DNA of 64,000 bases. Source: Luzula sylvatica. Taxonomy: Eukaryota > Streptophyta > Magnoliopsida > Poales > Juncaceae. The notes beneath the pieces are model-generated. The model did not search any database, was not told the origin of the DNA, and saw only the letters and a program-made list of their open reading frames with translations. The stretch lies in contig OX326956.1 of the NCBI GenBank assembly GCA_946800325.1, positions 13,247,167 to 13,311,166 on the forward strand, written 5' to 3'. The translations under genes and the position numbers were made by a program. Shown here in pieces: positions 8,431 to 23,104 of this stretch. Position 1 is the stretch's first letter, and every line of letters begins with the position of its first letter.

Positions 8431-11400
8431 ACAAACACTAAGAAAGTTTGTTTTTCGATTCAAAACAAGATTTGAACGCTTTGAGGAGTTCAAATAACGT
8501 GTTTTAAGATCATTTGTATCGTATCTTTTAGTACATAACTTTTCACCAAATTTCACAAACGCTAAGATAGTTTGTTTTTCGTTTCAAAACAAGATTTTAA
8601 CGCTTTGAGGAGTTCAAATAACGTGTTTTTAGATCATTTCTATCGTATCTTTTACTACATAACTTTTCACCAAATTTCACAAACACTAAGATAGTTTGTT
8701 TTTCGATTCAAAACAAGATTTGAACGCTTTGAGCAGTTCAAATAACGTGTTTTAAGATCATTTGTATCGTATCTTTTACTACATAACTTTTCACCAAATT
8801 TCACAAACACTAAGAAAATTTGTTTTTCGATTCAAAACAAGATTTGAACGCTTTGAGGAGTTCAAATAACGTGTTTTTAGATCATTTGTATCGTATCTTT
8901 TACTACATAACTTTTCACCAAATTTCACAAACACTAAGATAGTTTGTTTTTCGATTCAAAACAAGATTTTAACGCTTTGAGCAGTTCAAATAACGTGTTT
9001 TTAGATCATTTGTATCGTATATTTTACTACATAACTTTTCACCAAATTTCACAAACACTAAGAAAGTTTGTTTTTCGATTCAAAACAAGATTTTAACACT
9101 TTGAGGAGTTCAAATAACGTGTTTTAAGATTATTTGTATCGTATCTTTTAGTACACAACTTTTCACCAAATTTCACAAACGCTAAGATAGTTTGTTTTTA
9201 GATTCAAAACAAGATTTTAACGCTTTGAGCAGTTCAAATAACGTGTTTTTAGATCATTTGTATTGTATCTTTTACTACATACCTTTTCACCATATTTCAC
9301 AAACACTAAGAAAGTTTGTTTTTCGATTCAAAACAAGATTTGAACGCTTTGAGGAGTTCAAATAACGTGTTTTTAGATTATTTGTATCGTATCTTTTACT
9401 ACATAACTTTTCACCAAATTTCACAAACACTAAGAAAGTTTGTTTTTCGATTCAAAACAAGATTTGAACGCTTTGAGGAGTTCAAATAACGTATTTTTAG
9501 ATCATTTGTATCGTATCTTTTACTACATAACTTTTCACCAAATTTCACAAACACTAAGATAGTTTGTTTTTCGATTCAAAACAAGATTTTAACGCTTTGA
9601 GCAGTTCAAATAACGTGTTTTTAGATCATTTGTATCGTATCTTTTACTACATAACTTTTCACCAAATTTCACAAACACTAAGAAAGTTTGTTTTTCGATT
9701 CAAAACAAGATTTTAACACTTTGAGGAGTTCAAATAACGTGTTTTAAGATTATTTGTATCGTATATTTTAGCACACAACTTTTCACCAAATTTCACAAAC
9801 GCTAAGATAGTTTGTTTTTAGATTCAAAACAAGATTTTAACGCTTTGAGCAGTTCAAATAACGTGTTTTTAGATCATTTGTATCGTATCTTTTACTACAT
9901 AACTTTTCACCAAATTTCACAAACACTAATAAAGTTTGTTTTTCGATTCAAAACAAGATTTTAACACTTTGAGGAGTTCAAATAACGTGTTTTAAGATTA
10001 TTTGTATCGTATCTTTTAGTACACAACTTTTCACCAAATTTCACAAACGCTAAGATAGTTTGTTTTTAGATTCAAAACAAGATTTTAACGCTTTGAGCAG
10101 TTCAAATAACGTGTTTTTAGATCATTTGTATCGTATCTTTTACTACATAACTTTTCACCAAATTTCACAAACACTAAGAAAGTTTGTTTTTCGATTCAAA
10201 ACAAGATTTGAACGCTTTGAGGAGTTCAAATAACGTGTTTTAAGATCATTTGTATCGTATCTTTTAGTACATAACTTTTCACCAAATTTCACAAACACTA
10301 AGATAGTTTGTTTTTCGATTCAAAACAAGATTTTAACGCTTTGAGCAGTTCAAATAACGTGTTTTTAGATCGTTTGTATCGTATATTTTACTACATAACA
10401 TTTCACCAAATTTAACAAACACTAAGAAAGTTTGTTTTTCGATTCAAAACAAAATTTTAACGCTTTGAGGAGTTCAAATAACGTGTTTTAAGATCATTTG
10501 TATCGTATCTTTTAGTACATAACTTTTCACCAAATTTCACAAACACTAAGAAAGTTTGTTTTTCGATTCAAAACAAGATTTGAACGCTTTGAGGAGTTCA
10601 AATAACGTGTTTTAAGATCATTTGTATCGTATCTTTTAGTACATAACTTTTCACCAAATTTCACAAACGCTAAGATAGTTTGTTTTTCGTTTCAAAACAA
10701 GATTTTAACGCTTTGAGGAGTTCAAATAACGTGTTTTTAGATCATTTGTATCGTATCTTTTACTACATAACTTTTCACCAAATTTCACAAACACTAAGAT
10801 AGTTTGTTTTTCGATTCAAAACAAGATTTTAACGCTTTGAGCAGTTCAAATAACGTGTTTTAAGATCATTTGTATCGTATCTTTTACTACATAACTTTTC
10901 ACCAAATTTCACAAACACTAAGAAAATTTGTTTTTCGATTCAAAACAAGATTTGAACGCTTTGAGGAGTTCAAATAACGTGTTTTTAGATCATTTGTATC
11001 GTATCTTTTACTACATAACTTTTCACCAAATTTCACAAACACTAACATAGTTTGTTTTTCGATTCAAAACAAGATTTGAACGCTTTGAGGAGTTCAAATA
11101 ACGTGTTTTTAGATCATTTGTATCGTATCTTTTACTACATAACTTTTCACCAAATTTCACAAACACTAAGAAAGTTTGTTTTTCGATTCAAAACAAGATT
11201 TTAACACTTTGAGGAGTTCAAATAACGTGTTTTAAGATTATTTGTATCGTATCTTTTAGTACACAACTTTTCACCAAATTTCACAAACGCTAAGATAGTT
11301 TGTTTTTAGATTCAAAACAAGATTTTAACGCTTTGAGCAGTTCAAATAACGTGTTTTTAGATCATTTGTATCGTATCTTTTACTACATAACTTTTCACCA

Positions 11401-14382
11401 AATTTCACAAACACTAAGAAAGTTTGTTTTTCGATTCAAAACAAGATTTGAACGCTTTGAGGAGTTCAAATAACGTGTTTTAAGATCATTTGTATCGTAT
11501 CTTTTAGTACATAACTTTTCACCAAATTTCACAAACGCTAAGATAGTTTGTTTTTCGTTTCAAAACAAGATTTTAACGCTTTGAGGAGTTCAAATAACGT
11601 GTTTTTAGATCATTTCTATCGTATCTTTTACTACATAACTTTTCACCAAATTTCACAAACACTAAGATAGTTTGTTTTTCGATTCAAAACAAGATTTGAA
11701 CGCTTTGAGCAGTTCAAATAACGTGTTTTAAGATCATTTGTATCGTATCTTTTACTACATAACTTTTCACCAAATTTCACAAACACTAAGAAAATTTATT
11801 TTTCGATTCAAAACAAGATTTGAACGCTTTGAGGAGTTCAAATAACGTGTTTTTAGATCATTTGTATCGTATCTTTTACTACATAACTTTTCACCAAATT
11901 TCACAAACACTAAGATAGTTTGTTTTTCGATTCAAAACAAGATTTTAACGCTTTGAGCAGTTCAAATAACGTGTTTTTAGATCATTTGTATCGTATATTT
12001 TACTACATAACTTTTCACCAAATTTCACAAACACTAAGAAAGTTTGTTTTTCGATTCAAAACAAGATTTTAACACTTTGAGGAGTTCAAATAACGTGTTT
12101 TAAGATTATTTGTATCGTATCTTTTAGTACACAACTTTTCACCAAATTTCACAAACGCTAAGATAGTTTGTTTTTAGATTCAAAACAAGATTTTAACGCT
12201 TTGAGCAGTTCAAATAACGTGTTTTTAGATCATTTGTATTGTATCTTTTACTACATACCTTTTCACCATATTTCACAAACACTAAGAAAGTTTGTTTTTC
12301 GATTCAAAACAAGATTTGAACGCTTTGAGGAGTTCAAATAACGTGTTTTTAGATCATTTGTATCGTATCTTTTACTACATAACTTTTCACCAAATTTCAC
12401 AAACACTAAGAAAGTTTGTTTTTCGATTCAAAACAAGATTTGAACGCTTTGAGGAGTTCAAATAACGTATTTTTAGATCATTTGTATCGTATCTTTTACT
12501 ACATAACTTTTCACCAAATTTCACAAACACTAAGATAGTTTGTTTTTCGATTCAAAACAAGATTTTAACGCTTTGAGCAGTTCAAATAACGTGTTTTTAG
12601 ATCATTTGTATCGTATCTTTTACTACATAACTTTTCACCAAATTTCACAAACACTAAGAAAGTTTGTTTTTCGATTCAAAACAAGATTTTAACACTTTGA
12701 GGAGTTCAAATAACGTGTTTTAAGATTATTTGTATCGTATCTTTTAGCACACAACTTTTCACCAAATTTCACAAACGCTAAGATAGTTTGTTTTTAGATT
12801 CAAAACAAGATTTTAACGCTTTGAGCAGTTCAAATAACGTGTTTTTAGATCATTTGTATCGTATCTTTTACTACATAACTTTTCACCAAATTTCACAAAC
12901 ACTAAGAAAGTTTGTTTTTCGATTCAAAACAAGATTTTAACACTTTGAGGAGTTCAAATAACGTGTTTTAAGATTATTTGTATCGTATCTTTTAGTACAC
13001 AACTTTTCACCAAATTTCACAAACGCTAAGATAGTTTGTTTTTAGATTCAAAACAAGATTTTAACTCTTTGAGCAGTTCAAATAACGTGTTTTTAGATCA
13101 TTTGTATCGTATCTTTTACTACATAACTTTTCACCAAATTTCACAAACACTAAGAAAGTTTGTTTTTCGATTCAAAACAAGATTTGAACGCTTTGAGGAG
13201 TTCAAATAACGTGTTTTAAGATCATTTGTATCGTATCTTTTAGTACATAACTTTTCACCAAATTTCACAAACACTAAGATAGTTTGTTTTTCGATTCAAA
13301 ACAAGATTTTAACGCTTTGAGCAGTTCAAATAACGTGTTTTTAGATCGTTTGTATCGTATCTTTTACTACATAACATTTCACCAAATTTAACAAACACTA
13401 AGAAAGTTTGTTTTTCGATTCAAAACAAAATTTTAACGCTTTGAGGAGTTCAAATAACGTGTTTTAAGATCATTTGTATCGTATCTTTTAGTACATAACT
13501 TTTCACCAAATTTCACAAACACTAAGAAAGTTTGTTTTTCGATTCAAAACAAGATTTGAACGCTTTGAGGAGTTCAAATAACGTGTTTTAAGATCATTTG
13601 TATCGTATCTTTTAGTACATAACTTTTCACCAAATTTCACAAACGCTAAGATAGTTTGTTTTTCGTTTCAAAACAAGATTTTAACGCTTTGAGGAGTTCA
13701 AATAACGTGTTTTTAGATCATTTGTATCGTATCTTTTACTACATAACTTTTCACCAAATTTCACAAACACTAAGATAGTTTGTTTTTCGATTCAAAACAA
13801 GATTTGAACGCTTTGAGCAGTTCAAATAACGTGTTTTAAGATCATTTGTATCGTATCTTTTACTACATAACTTTTCACCAAATTTCACAAACACTAAGAA
13901 AATTTGTTTTTCGATTCAAAACAAGATTTGAACGCTTTGAGGAGTTCAAATAACGTGTTTTTAGATCATTTGTATCGTATCTTTTACTACATAACTTTTC
14001 ACCAAATTTCACAAACACTAACATAGTTTGTTTTTCGATTCAAAACAAGATTTGAACGCTTTGAGGAGTTCAAATAACGTGTTTTTAGATCATTTGTATC
14101 GTATCTTTTACTACATAACTTTTCACCAAATTTCACAAACACTAAGAAAGTTTGTTTTTCGATTCAAAACAAGATTTTAACACTTTGAGGAGTTCAAATA
14201 ACGTGTTTTAAGATTATTTGTATCGTATCTTTTAGTACACAACTTTTCACCAAATTTCACAAACGCTAAGATAGTTTGTTTTTAGATTCAAAACAAGATT
14301 TTAACGCTTTGAGCAGTTCAAATAACGTGTTTTTAGATCATTTGTATCGTATCTTTTACTACATAACTTTTCACCAAATTTC
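8431..14382 (+). repeat. 24-monomer tandem block pair
   Basis: Copy one is 8431-11406 and copy two is 11407-14382, each 2976 bp (24 x 124). Shared private variants keep the offset, for example CATTTCTATC at 8635 and 11611, TTAACAAAC monomers at 10415 and 13391, and AACATAG at 11035 and 14011. Copy one starts 48 bp after the SINE insertion. Matching ends inside the monomers at 11531 and 14507, which differ. A third relative of the first part lies at 15747-17.5 kb, 59 monomers downstream. Confidence 0.88.
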
Positions 14383-15498
14383 ACAAACACTAAGAAAGTT
14401 TGTTTTTCGATTCAAAACAAGATTTGAACGCTTTGAGGAGTTCAAATAACGTGTTTTAAGTTCATTTGTATCGTATCTTTTAGTACATAACTTTTCACCA
14501 AATTTCACAAACACTAAGATAGTTTGTTTTTCGATTCAAAACAAGATTTTAACGCTTTGAGCAGTTCAAATAACGTGTTTTTAGATCGTTTGTATCGTAT
14601 ATTTTACTACATAACATTTCACCAAATTTAACAAACACTAAGAAAGTTTGTTTTTCGATTCAAAACAAAATTTTAACGCTTTGAGGAGTTCAAATAACGT
14701 GTTTTAAGATCATTTGTATCGTATCTTTTAGTACATAACTTTTCACCAAATTTCACAAACGCTTAGAAAGTTTGTTCTTCGATTCAAAACAAGATTTTAA
14801 CGCTTTGAGGAGTTCAAATAACGTGTTTTTAGATCATTTGTATCGTATCTTTTAGTACATAACTTTTAACCAAATTTCACAAAAACTAAGAAAGTTTGTT
14901 TTTCGATTCAAAACAAGATTTTAACGCTTTGAGGAGTTCAAATAACGTGTTATTAGATCATTTGTATCGTATCTTTTAGTACATAACTTTTCACCAAATT
15001 TCACAAACACTAAGATAGTTTGTTTTTCGATTCAAAACAAGATTTTAACGCTTTGAGGAGTTCAAATAACGTGTTTTTAGATCATTTGTATCGTATCTTT
15101 TAGTACACAACTTTTCACCAAATTTCACAAACACTAAGATAGTTTGTTTTTCGTTTCAAAACAAGATTTTAATGCTTTGAGGAGTTCAAATAACATGTTT
15201 TTAGATCATTTGTATCGTATCTTTTACTACATAACTTTTCACCAAATTTCACAAACACTAAGAAAGTTTGTTTTTCGATTCAAAACAAGATTTGAACGCT
15301 TTGAGGCGTTCAAATAACGTGTTTTAAGATCATTTGTATCGTATCTTTTAGTACATAACTTTTCACAAAATTTCACAAACACTAAGAAAGTTTGTTTTTC
15401 GATTCAAAACAAGATTTTAACGTTTTGAGGAGTTCAAATAACGTGTTTTAAGATCATTTGTATTGTATCTTTTACTACATACCTTTTCACCATATTTC

Positions 15499-15746
15499 AC
15501 AAACACTAAGAAAGTTTGTTTTTCGATTCAAAACAAGATTTGAACGCTTTGAGGAGTTCAAATAACGTGTTTTTAGATCATTTGTATCGTATCTTTTACT
15601 ACATAACTTTTCACCAAATTTCACAAACACTAAGATAGTTTGTTTTTCGATTCAAAACAAGATTTTAACGCTTTGAGCAGTTCAAATAACGTGTTTTTAG
15701 ATCATTTGTATCGTATCTTTTACTACATAACTTTTCACCAAATTTC
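15499..15746 (+). repeat. SINE-free paralogue of the insertion site
   Basis: These two monomers correspond to 7938-8130 plus 8383-8430. They share the preceding TTCACCATATTTC monomer end, then AAGATAG with GAGCAG, with an offset of 7561 bp left of the SINE and 7316 bp (59 x 124) right of it. The site reads ACGTGTTTTTAGATC at 15689-15703 with no insert. The difference of 245 bp is the net size of the SINE insertion. Confidence 0.85.
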
Positions 15747-16986
15747 ACAAACACTAAGAAAGTTTGTTTTTCGATACAAAACAAGATTTGAACGCTTTGA
15801 GGAGTTCAAATAACGTGTTTTAAGATCATTTGTATCGTATCTTTTAGTACATAACTTTTCACCAAATTTCACAAACGCTAAGATAGTTTGTTTTTCGTTT
15901 CAAAACAAGATTTTAACGCTTTGAGGAGTTCAAATAACGTGTTTTTAGATCATTTCTATCGTATCTTTTACTACATAACTTTTCACCAAATTTCACAAAC
16001 ACTAAGATAGTTTGTTTTTCGATTCAAAACAAGATTTGAACGCTTTGAGCAGTTCAAATAACGTGTTTTAAGATCATTTGTATCGTATCTTTTACTACAT
16101 AACTTTTCACCAAATTTCACAAACACTAAGAAAATTTGTTTTTCGATTCAAAACAAGATTTGAACGCTTTGAGGAGTTCAAATAACGTGTTTTTAGATCA
16201 TTTGTATCGTATCTTTTACTACATAACTTTTCACCAAATTTCACAAACACTAAGATAGTTTGTTTTTCGATTCAAAACAAGATTTTAACGCTTTGAGCAG
16301 GTCAAATAACGTGTTTTTAGATCATTTGTATCGTATATTTTACTACATAACTTTTCACCAAATTTCACAAACACTAAGAAAGTTTGTTTTTCGATTCAAA
16401 ACAAGATTTTAACACTTTGAGGAGTTCAAATAACGTGTTTTAAGATTATTTGTATCGTATCTTTTAGTACACAACTTTTCACCAAATTTCACAAACGCTA
16501 AGATAGTTTGTTTTTAGATTCAAAACAAGATTTTAACGCTTTGAGCAGTTCAAATAACGTGTTTTTAGATCATTTGTATGGTATCTTTTACTACATACCT
16601 TTTCACCATATTTCACAAACACTAAGAAAGTTTGTTTTTCGATTCAAAACAATATTTGAACGCTTTGAGGAGTTCAAATAACGTGTTTTTAGATCATTTG
16701 TATCGTATCTTTTACTACATAACTTTTCACCAAATTTCACAAACACTAAGAAAGTTTGTTTTTCGATTCAAAACAAGATTTGAACGCTTTGAGGAGTTCA
16801 AATAACGTATTTTTAGATCATTTGTATCGTATCTTTTACTACATAACTTTTCACCAAATTTCACAAACACTAAGATAGTTTGTTTTTCGATTCAAAACAA
16901 GATTTTAACGCTTTGAGCAGTTCAAATAACGTGTTTTTAGATCATTTGTATCGTATCTTTTACTACATAACTTTTCACCAAATTTC

Positions 16987-17731
16987 ACAAACACTAAGAA
17001 AGTTTGTTTTTCGATTCAAAACAAGATTTTAACACTTTGAGGAGTTCAAATAACGTGTTTTAAGATTATTTGTATCGTATCTTTTAGCACACAACTTTTC
17101 ACCAAATTTCACAAACGCTAAGATAGTTTGTTTTTAGATTCAAAACAAGATTTTAACGCTTTGAGCAGTTCAAATAACGTGTTTTTAGATCATTTGTATC
17201 GTATCTTTTACTACATAACTTTTCACCAAATTTCACAAACACTAAGAAAGTTTGTTTTTCGATTCAAAACAAGATTTTAACACTTTGAGGAGTTCAAATA
17301 ACGTGTTTTAAGATTATTTGTATCGTATCTTTTAGTACACAACTTTTCACCAAATTTCACAAACGCTAAGATAGTTTGTTTTTAGATTCAAAACAAGATT
17401 TTAACGCTTTGAGCAGTTCAAATAACGTGTTTTTAGATCATTTGTATCGTATCTTTTACTACATAACTTTTCACCAAATTTCACAAACACTAAGAAAGTT
17501 TGTTTTTCGATTCAAAACAAGATTTTAACACTTTGAGGAGTTCAAATAACGTGTTTTAAGATTATTTGTATCGTATCTTTTTAGTACACAACTTTTCACC
17601 AAATTTCACAAACGCTAAGATAGTTTGTTTTTAGATTCAAAACAAGATTTTAACGCTTTGAGCAGTTCAAATAACGTGTTTTTAGATCATTTGTATCGTA
17701 TCTTTTACTACATAACTTTTCACCAAATTTC
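16987..17731 (+). repeat. Dimeric higher-order repeat, three copies
   Basis: Dimers start at 16987, 17235 and 17483. The first carries AGCACACAAC, like the first dimers at 745, 2110, 9671 and 12647. The third has an extra T in its TCTTTTTAG run near 17578. Related two-copy versions start at 9671 and 12647. Confidence 0.85.
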
Positions 17732-18351
17732 ACAAACACTAAGAAAGTTTGTTTTTCGATTCAAAACAAGATTTGAACGCTTTGAGGAGTTCAAATAACG
17801 TGTTTTAAGATCATTTGTATCGTATCTTTTAGTACATAACTTTTCACCAAATTTCACAAACGCTAAGATAGTTTGTTTTTCGTTTCAAAACAAGATTTTA
17901 AAGCTTTGAGGAGTTCAAATAACGTGTTTTTAGATCATTTCTATCGTATCTTTTACTACATAACTTTTCACCAAATTTCACAAACACTAAGATAGTTTGT
18001 TTTTCGATTCAAAACAAGATTTGAACGCTTTGAGCAGTTCAAATAACGTGTTTTAAGATCATTTGTATCGTATCTTTTACTACATAACTTTTCACCAAAT
18101 TTCACAAACACTAAGAAAATTTGTTTTTCGATTCAAAACAAGATTTGAACGCTTTGAGGAGTTCAAATAACGTGTTTTTAGATCATTTGTATCGTATCTT
18201 TTACTACATAACTTTTCACCAAATTTCACAAACACTAAGATAGTTTGTTTTTCGATTCAAAACAAGATTTTAACGCTTTGAGCAGTTCAAATAACGTGTT
18301 TTTAGACCATTTGTATCGTATCTTTTAGTACACAACTTTTCACCAAATTTC

Positions 18352-20560
18352 ACAAACACTAAGATAGTTTGTTTTTCGATTCAAAACAAGATTTTAACGC
18401 TTTGAGCAGTTCAAATAACGTGTTTTTAGATCATTTGTATCGTATATTTTAGTACACAACTTTTCACCAAATTTCACAAACGCTAAGAAAGTTTGTTTTT
18501 CGATTCAAAACAAGATTTTAACGCTTTGAGGAGTTCAAATAACGTGTTTTTAGATCATTTGTATCGTATCTTTTACTACATAACTTTTAACCAAATTTCA
18601 CAAACACTAAGAAAGTTTGTTTTTCGATTCAAAACAAGATTTGAACGCTTTGAGGAGTTCAAATAACGTGTTTTTAAATCATTTGTATCGTATCTTTTAG
18701 TACATAACTTTTCACCAAATTTCACAAACGCTAAGATAGTTTGTTTTTCGTTTCAAAACAAGATTTTAACGCTTTGAGGAGTTCAAATAACGTGTTTTTA
18801 GATCATTTGTATCGTATCTTTTACTACATAACTTTTCACCAAATTTCACAAACACTAAGATAGTTTGTTTTTCGATTCAAAACAAGATTTGAACGCTTTG
18901 AGCAGTTCAAATAACGTGTTTTAAGATCATTTGTATCGTATCTTTTACTACATAACTTTTCACCAAATTTCACAAACACTAAGAAAATTTGTTTTTCGAT
19001 TCAAAACAAGATTTGAACGCTTTGAGGAGTTCAAATAACGTGTTTTTAGATCATTTGTATCGTATCTTTTACTACATAACTTTTCACCAAATTTCACAAA
19101 CACTAAGATAGTTTGTTTTTCGATTCAAAACAAGATTTTAACGCTTTGAGCAGTTCAAATAACGTGTTTTTAGATCATTTGTATCGTATCTTTTACTACA
19201 TAACTTTTCACCAAATTTCACAAACACTAAGAAAGTTTGTTTTTCGATTCAAAACAAGATTTTAACCCTTTGAGGAGTTCAAATAACGTGTTTTAAGATC
19301 ATTTGTATCGTATCTTTTAGTACACAACTTTTCACCAAATTTCACAAACGCTAAGATAGTTTGTTTTTAGATTCAAAACAAGATTTTAACGCTTTGAGCA
19401 GTTCAAATAACGTGTTTTTAGATCATTTGTATCGTATCTTTTACTACATAACTTTTCACCAAATTTAACAAACACTAAGAAAGTTTGTTTTTCGATTCAA
19501 AACAAAATTTTAACGCTTTGAGGAGTTCAAATAACGTGTTTTTAGATCATTTGTATCGTATCTTATAGTACATAACTTTTCACCAAATTTCACAAACGCT
19601 TAGAAAGTTTGTTTTTCGATTCAAAACAATATTTTAACGCTTTGAGGAGTTCAAATAACGTGTTTTTAGATCATTTGTATCGTATCTTTTAGTACATAAC
19701 TTTTAACCAAATTTCACAAAAACTAAGAAAGTTTGTTTTTCGATTCAAAACAAGATTTTAACGCTTTCAGGAGTTCAAATAACGTGTTATTAGATCATTT
19801 GTATCGTATCTTTTAGTACATAACTTTTCACCAAATTTCACAAACACTAAGATAGTTTGTTTTTCGATTCAAAACAAGATTTTAACGCTTTGAGGAGTTC
19901 AAATAACGTGGTTTTAGATCATTTGTATCGTATCTTTTAGTACACAACTTTTCACCAAATTTCACAAACACTAAGATAGTTTGTTTTTCGTTACAAAACA
20001 CGATTTTAACGCTTTGAGGAGTTCAAATAACGTGTTTTTAGATCATTTGTATCGTATCTTTTACTACATAACTTTTCACCAAATTTCACAAACACTAAGA
20101 AAGTTTGTTTTTCGATTCAAAACAAGATTTGAACGCTTTGAGGCGTTCAAATAACGTGTTTTAGGATCATTTGTATCGTATCTTTTAGTACATAACTTTT
20201 CACCAAATTTCACAAACACTAAGAAAGTTTGTTTTTCGATTCAAAACAAGATTTTAACGCTTTGAGGAGTTCAAATAACGTGTTTTAAGATCATTTGTAT
20301 CGTATCTTTTACTACATAACTTTTCACCAAATTTCACAAACACTAAGAAAATTTGTTTTTCGATTCAAAACAAGATTTGAACGCTTTGAGGAGTTCAAAT
20401 AACGTGTTTTTAGATAATTTGTATCGTATCTTTTAGTACATAATTTTCACCAAATTTCACAAACACTAAGATAGTTTGTTTTTCGATTCAAAACAAGATT
20501 TTAACGCTTTGAGCAGTTCAAATAACGTGTTTTTAGATCATTTGTATCGTATCTTTTACT
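18352..20560 (+). repeat. Recurring block F, first copy
   Basis: A run of about 17 monomers: AAGATAG with GAGCAG, ACAAACGCTAAGAAAG, a TTTTTAAATC monomer, then AAAATTTG, the AACAC/TTAGATTC pair, TTAACAAAC, CGCTTAG, CACAAAAAC, TTTCAGGAG, ACGTGGTTTTAG, TTCGTTACAAAACACG and GAGGCG forms. It recurs at 24550, 28766 and 62360 in the same order, and its later half recurs inside 37320-38700. The copy here includes a missing base near 20443. Confidence 0.8.
20441..20450 (+). other. One-base deletion variant of the monomer (ACATAATTTTCACC)
   Basis: The C of ACATAACTTTTCACC is missing here and at about 30849, 34825, 38661, 42508, 46472, 53908 and 57757. Three of these follow GATAATTTG (20413, 30828, 38637); the other five follow TTTTTAGGTC and TATAGTATC. 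Each such monomer is 123 bp. Confidence 0.85.
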
Positions 20561-22531
20561 ACATAACTTTTCACCAAATTTCACAAACACTAAGAAAGTT
20601 TGTTTTTCGATTCAAAACATGATTTGAACGCTTTGAGGAGTTCAAATAACGTGTTTTAAGATCATTTGTATCGTATCTTTTAGTACATAACTTTTCACCA
20701 AATTTCACAAACACTAAGATAGTTTGTTTTTCGATTCAAAACAAGATTTTAACGCTTTGAGCAGTTCAAATAACGTGTTTTTAGATCGTTTGTATCGTAT
20801 CTTTTACTACATAACATTTCACCAAATTTAACAAACACTAAGAAAGTTTGTTTTTCGATTCAAAACAAAATTTTAACGCTTTGAGGAGTTCAAATAACGT
20901 GTTTTTAGATCATTTGTATCGTATCTTTTAGTACATAACTTTTCACCAAATTTCACAAACGCTTAGAAAGTTTGTTTTTCGATTCAAAACAAGATTTTAA
21001 CGCTTTGAGGAGTTCAAATAACGTGTTTTTAGATCATTTGTATCGTATCTTTTAGTACATAACTTTTAACCAAATTTCACAAAAACTAAGAAAGTTTGTT
21101 TTTCGATTCAAAACAAGATTTTAACGCTTTGAGGAGTTCAAATAACGTGTTATTAGATCATTTGTATCGTATCTTTTAGTACATAACTTTTCACCAAATT
21201 TCACAAACTCTAAGATAGTTTGTTTTTCGATTCAAAACAAGATTTTAACGCTTTGAGGAGTTCAAATAACGTGTTTTTAGACCATTTGTATCGTATCTTT
21301 TAGTACACAACTTTTCACCAAATTTCACAAACACTAAGATAGTTTGTTTTTCGTTTCAAAACAAGATTTTAACGCTTTGAGGAGTTCAAATAACATGTTT
21401 TTAGATCATTTGTATCGTATCTTTTACTACATAACTTTTCACCAAATTTCACAAACACTAAGAAAGTTTGTTTTTCGATTCAAAACAAGATTTGAACGCT
21501 TTGAGGCGTTCAAATAACGTGTTTTAAGATCATTTGTATCGTATCTCTTAGTACATAACTTTTCACAAAATTTCACAAACACTAAGAAAGTTTGTTTTTC
21601 GATTCAAAACAAGATTTTAACGCTTTGAGGAGTTCAAATAACGTGTTTTAAGATCATTTGTATTGTATCTTTTACTACATAACTTTTCACCATATTTCAC
21701 AAACACTAAGAAAGTTTGTTTTTCGATTCAAAACAAGATTTGAACGCTTTGAGGAGTTCAAATAACAGGTTTTAAGATCATTTGTATCGTATCTTTTAGT
21801 ACATAACTTTTCACCAAATTTCACAAACACTAAGAAAGTTTGTTTTTCGATTCAAAACAAGATTTTAACGCTTTGAGGAGTTCAAATAACGTGTTTTAAG
21901 ATCAGTTGTATCGTATCTTTTAGTACATAACTTTTCACCAAATTTCACAAACACTAAGAAAGTTTGTTTTTCGATTCAAAACAAGATTTTAACGCTTTGA
22001 GGAGTTCAAATAACGTGTTTTTAGATCATTTGTATCGTATCTTTTAGTACACAACTTTTCACCAAATTTCACAAAAACTAAGATAGTTTGTTTTTCGTTT
22101 CAAAACAAGATTTTAACGCTTTGAGGAGTTCAAATAACATGTTTTTAGATCATTTGTATCGTATCTTTTACTACATAACTTTTCACCAAATTTCACAAAC
22201 ACTAAGAAAGTTTGTTTTTCGATTCAAAACAAGATTTGAACGCTTTGAGGAGTTCAAATAACGTGTTTTAAGATCATTTGTATCGTATCATTTACCACAT
22301 AACTTTTCACCAAATTTCACAAACACTAAGAAAGTTTGTTTTTCGATTCAAAAGAAGATTTGAACGCTTTGAGGAGTTCAAATAACGTGTTTTTAGATCA
22401 TTTGTATCGTATCTTTTAGTACATAACTTTTCCCCAAATTTCACAAACACTAAGATAGTTTGTTTTTCGATTCAAAACAAGATTTGAACGCTTTGAGGAG
22501 TCCAAATAACGTGTTTTTAGATCATTTGTAT

Positions 22532-22541
22532 CGTATCTAAA
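22532..22541 (+). other. Private deletion and substitution in a monomer
   Basis: TATCTAAAGTACAT replaces TATCTTTTAGTACAT: one base fewer with changed T residues. It is seen once, so it is probably a recent mutation not spread by exchange. Confidence 0.75.
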
Positions 22542-23104
22542 GTACATAACTTTTCACCAAATTTCACAAACACTAAGAAAGTTTGTTTTTCGATTCAAAA
22601 CAAGATTTTAACGCTCTGAGGAGTTCAAATAACGTGTTTTAAGATCATTTGTATCGTATCTTTTACTACATAACTTTTCACCAAATTTCACAAACACTAA
22701 GAAAGTTTGTTTTTCGATTCATAACAAGATTTGAACGCTTTGAGGAGTCCAAATAACGTGTTTTTAGATCATTTGTATCGTATCTTTTAGTACAAAACTT
22801 TTCACCAAATTTCACAAACACTAAGAAAGTTTGTTTTTCGATTCAAAAGAAGATTTGAACGCTTTGAGGAGTTCAAATAACGTGTTTTTAGATCATTTGT
22901 ATCGTATCTTTTAGTACATAACTTTTCCCTAAATTTCACAAACACTAAGATAGTTTGTTTTTCGATTCAAAACAAGATTTAAACGCTTTGAGGAGTTCAA
23001 ATAACGTGTTTTTAGATCATTTGTATCGTATCTTTTAGTACATAACTTTTCACCAAATTTCACAAACACTAAGAAAGTTTGTTTTTCGATTCAAAACAAG
23101 ATTT

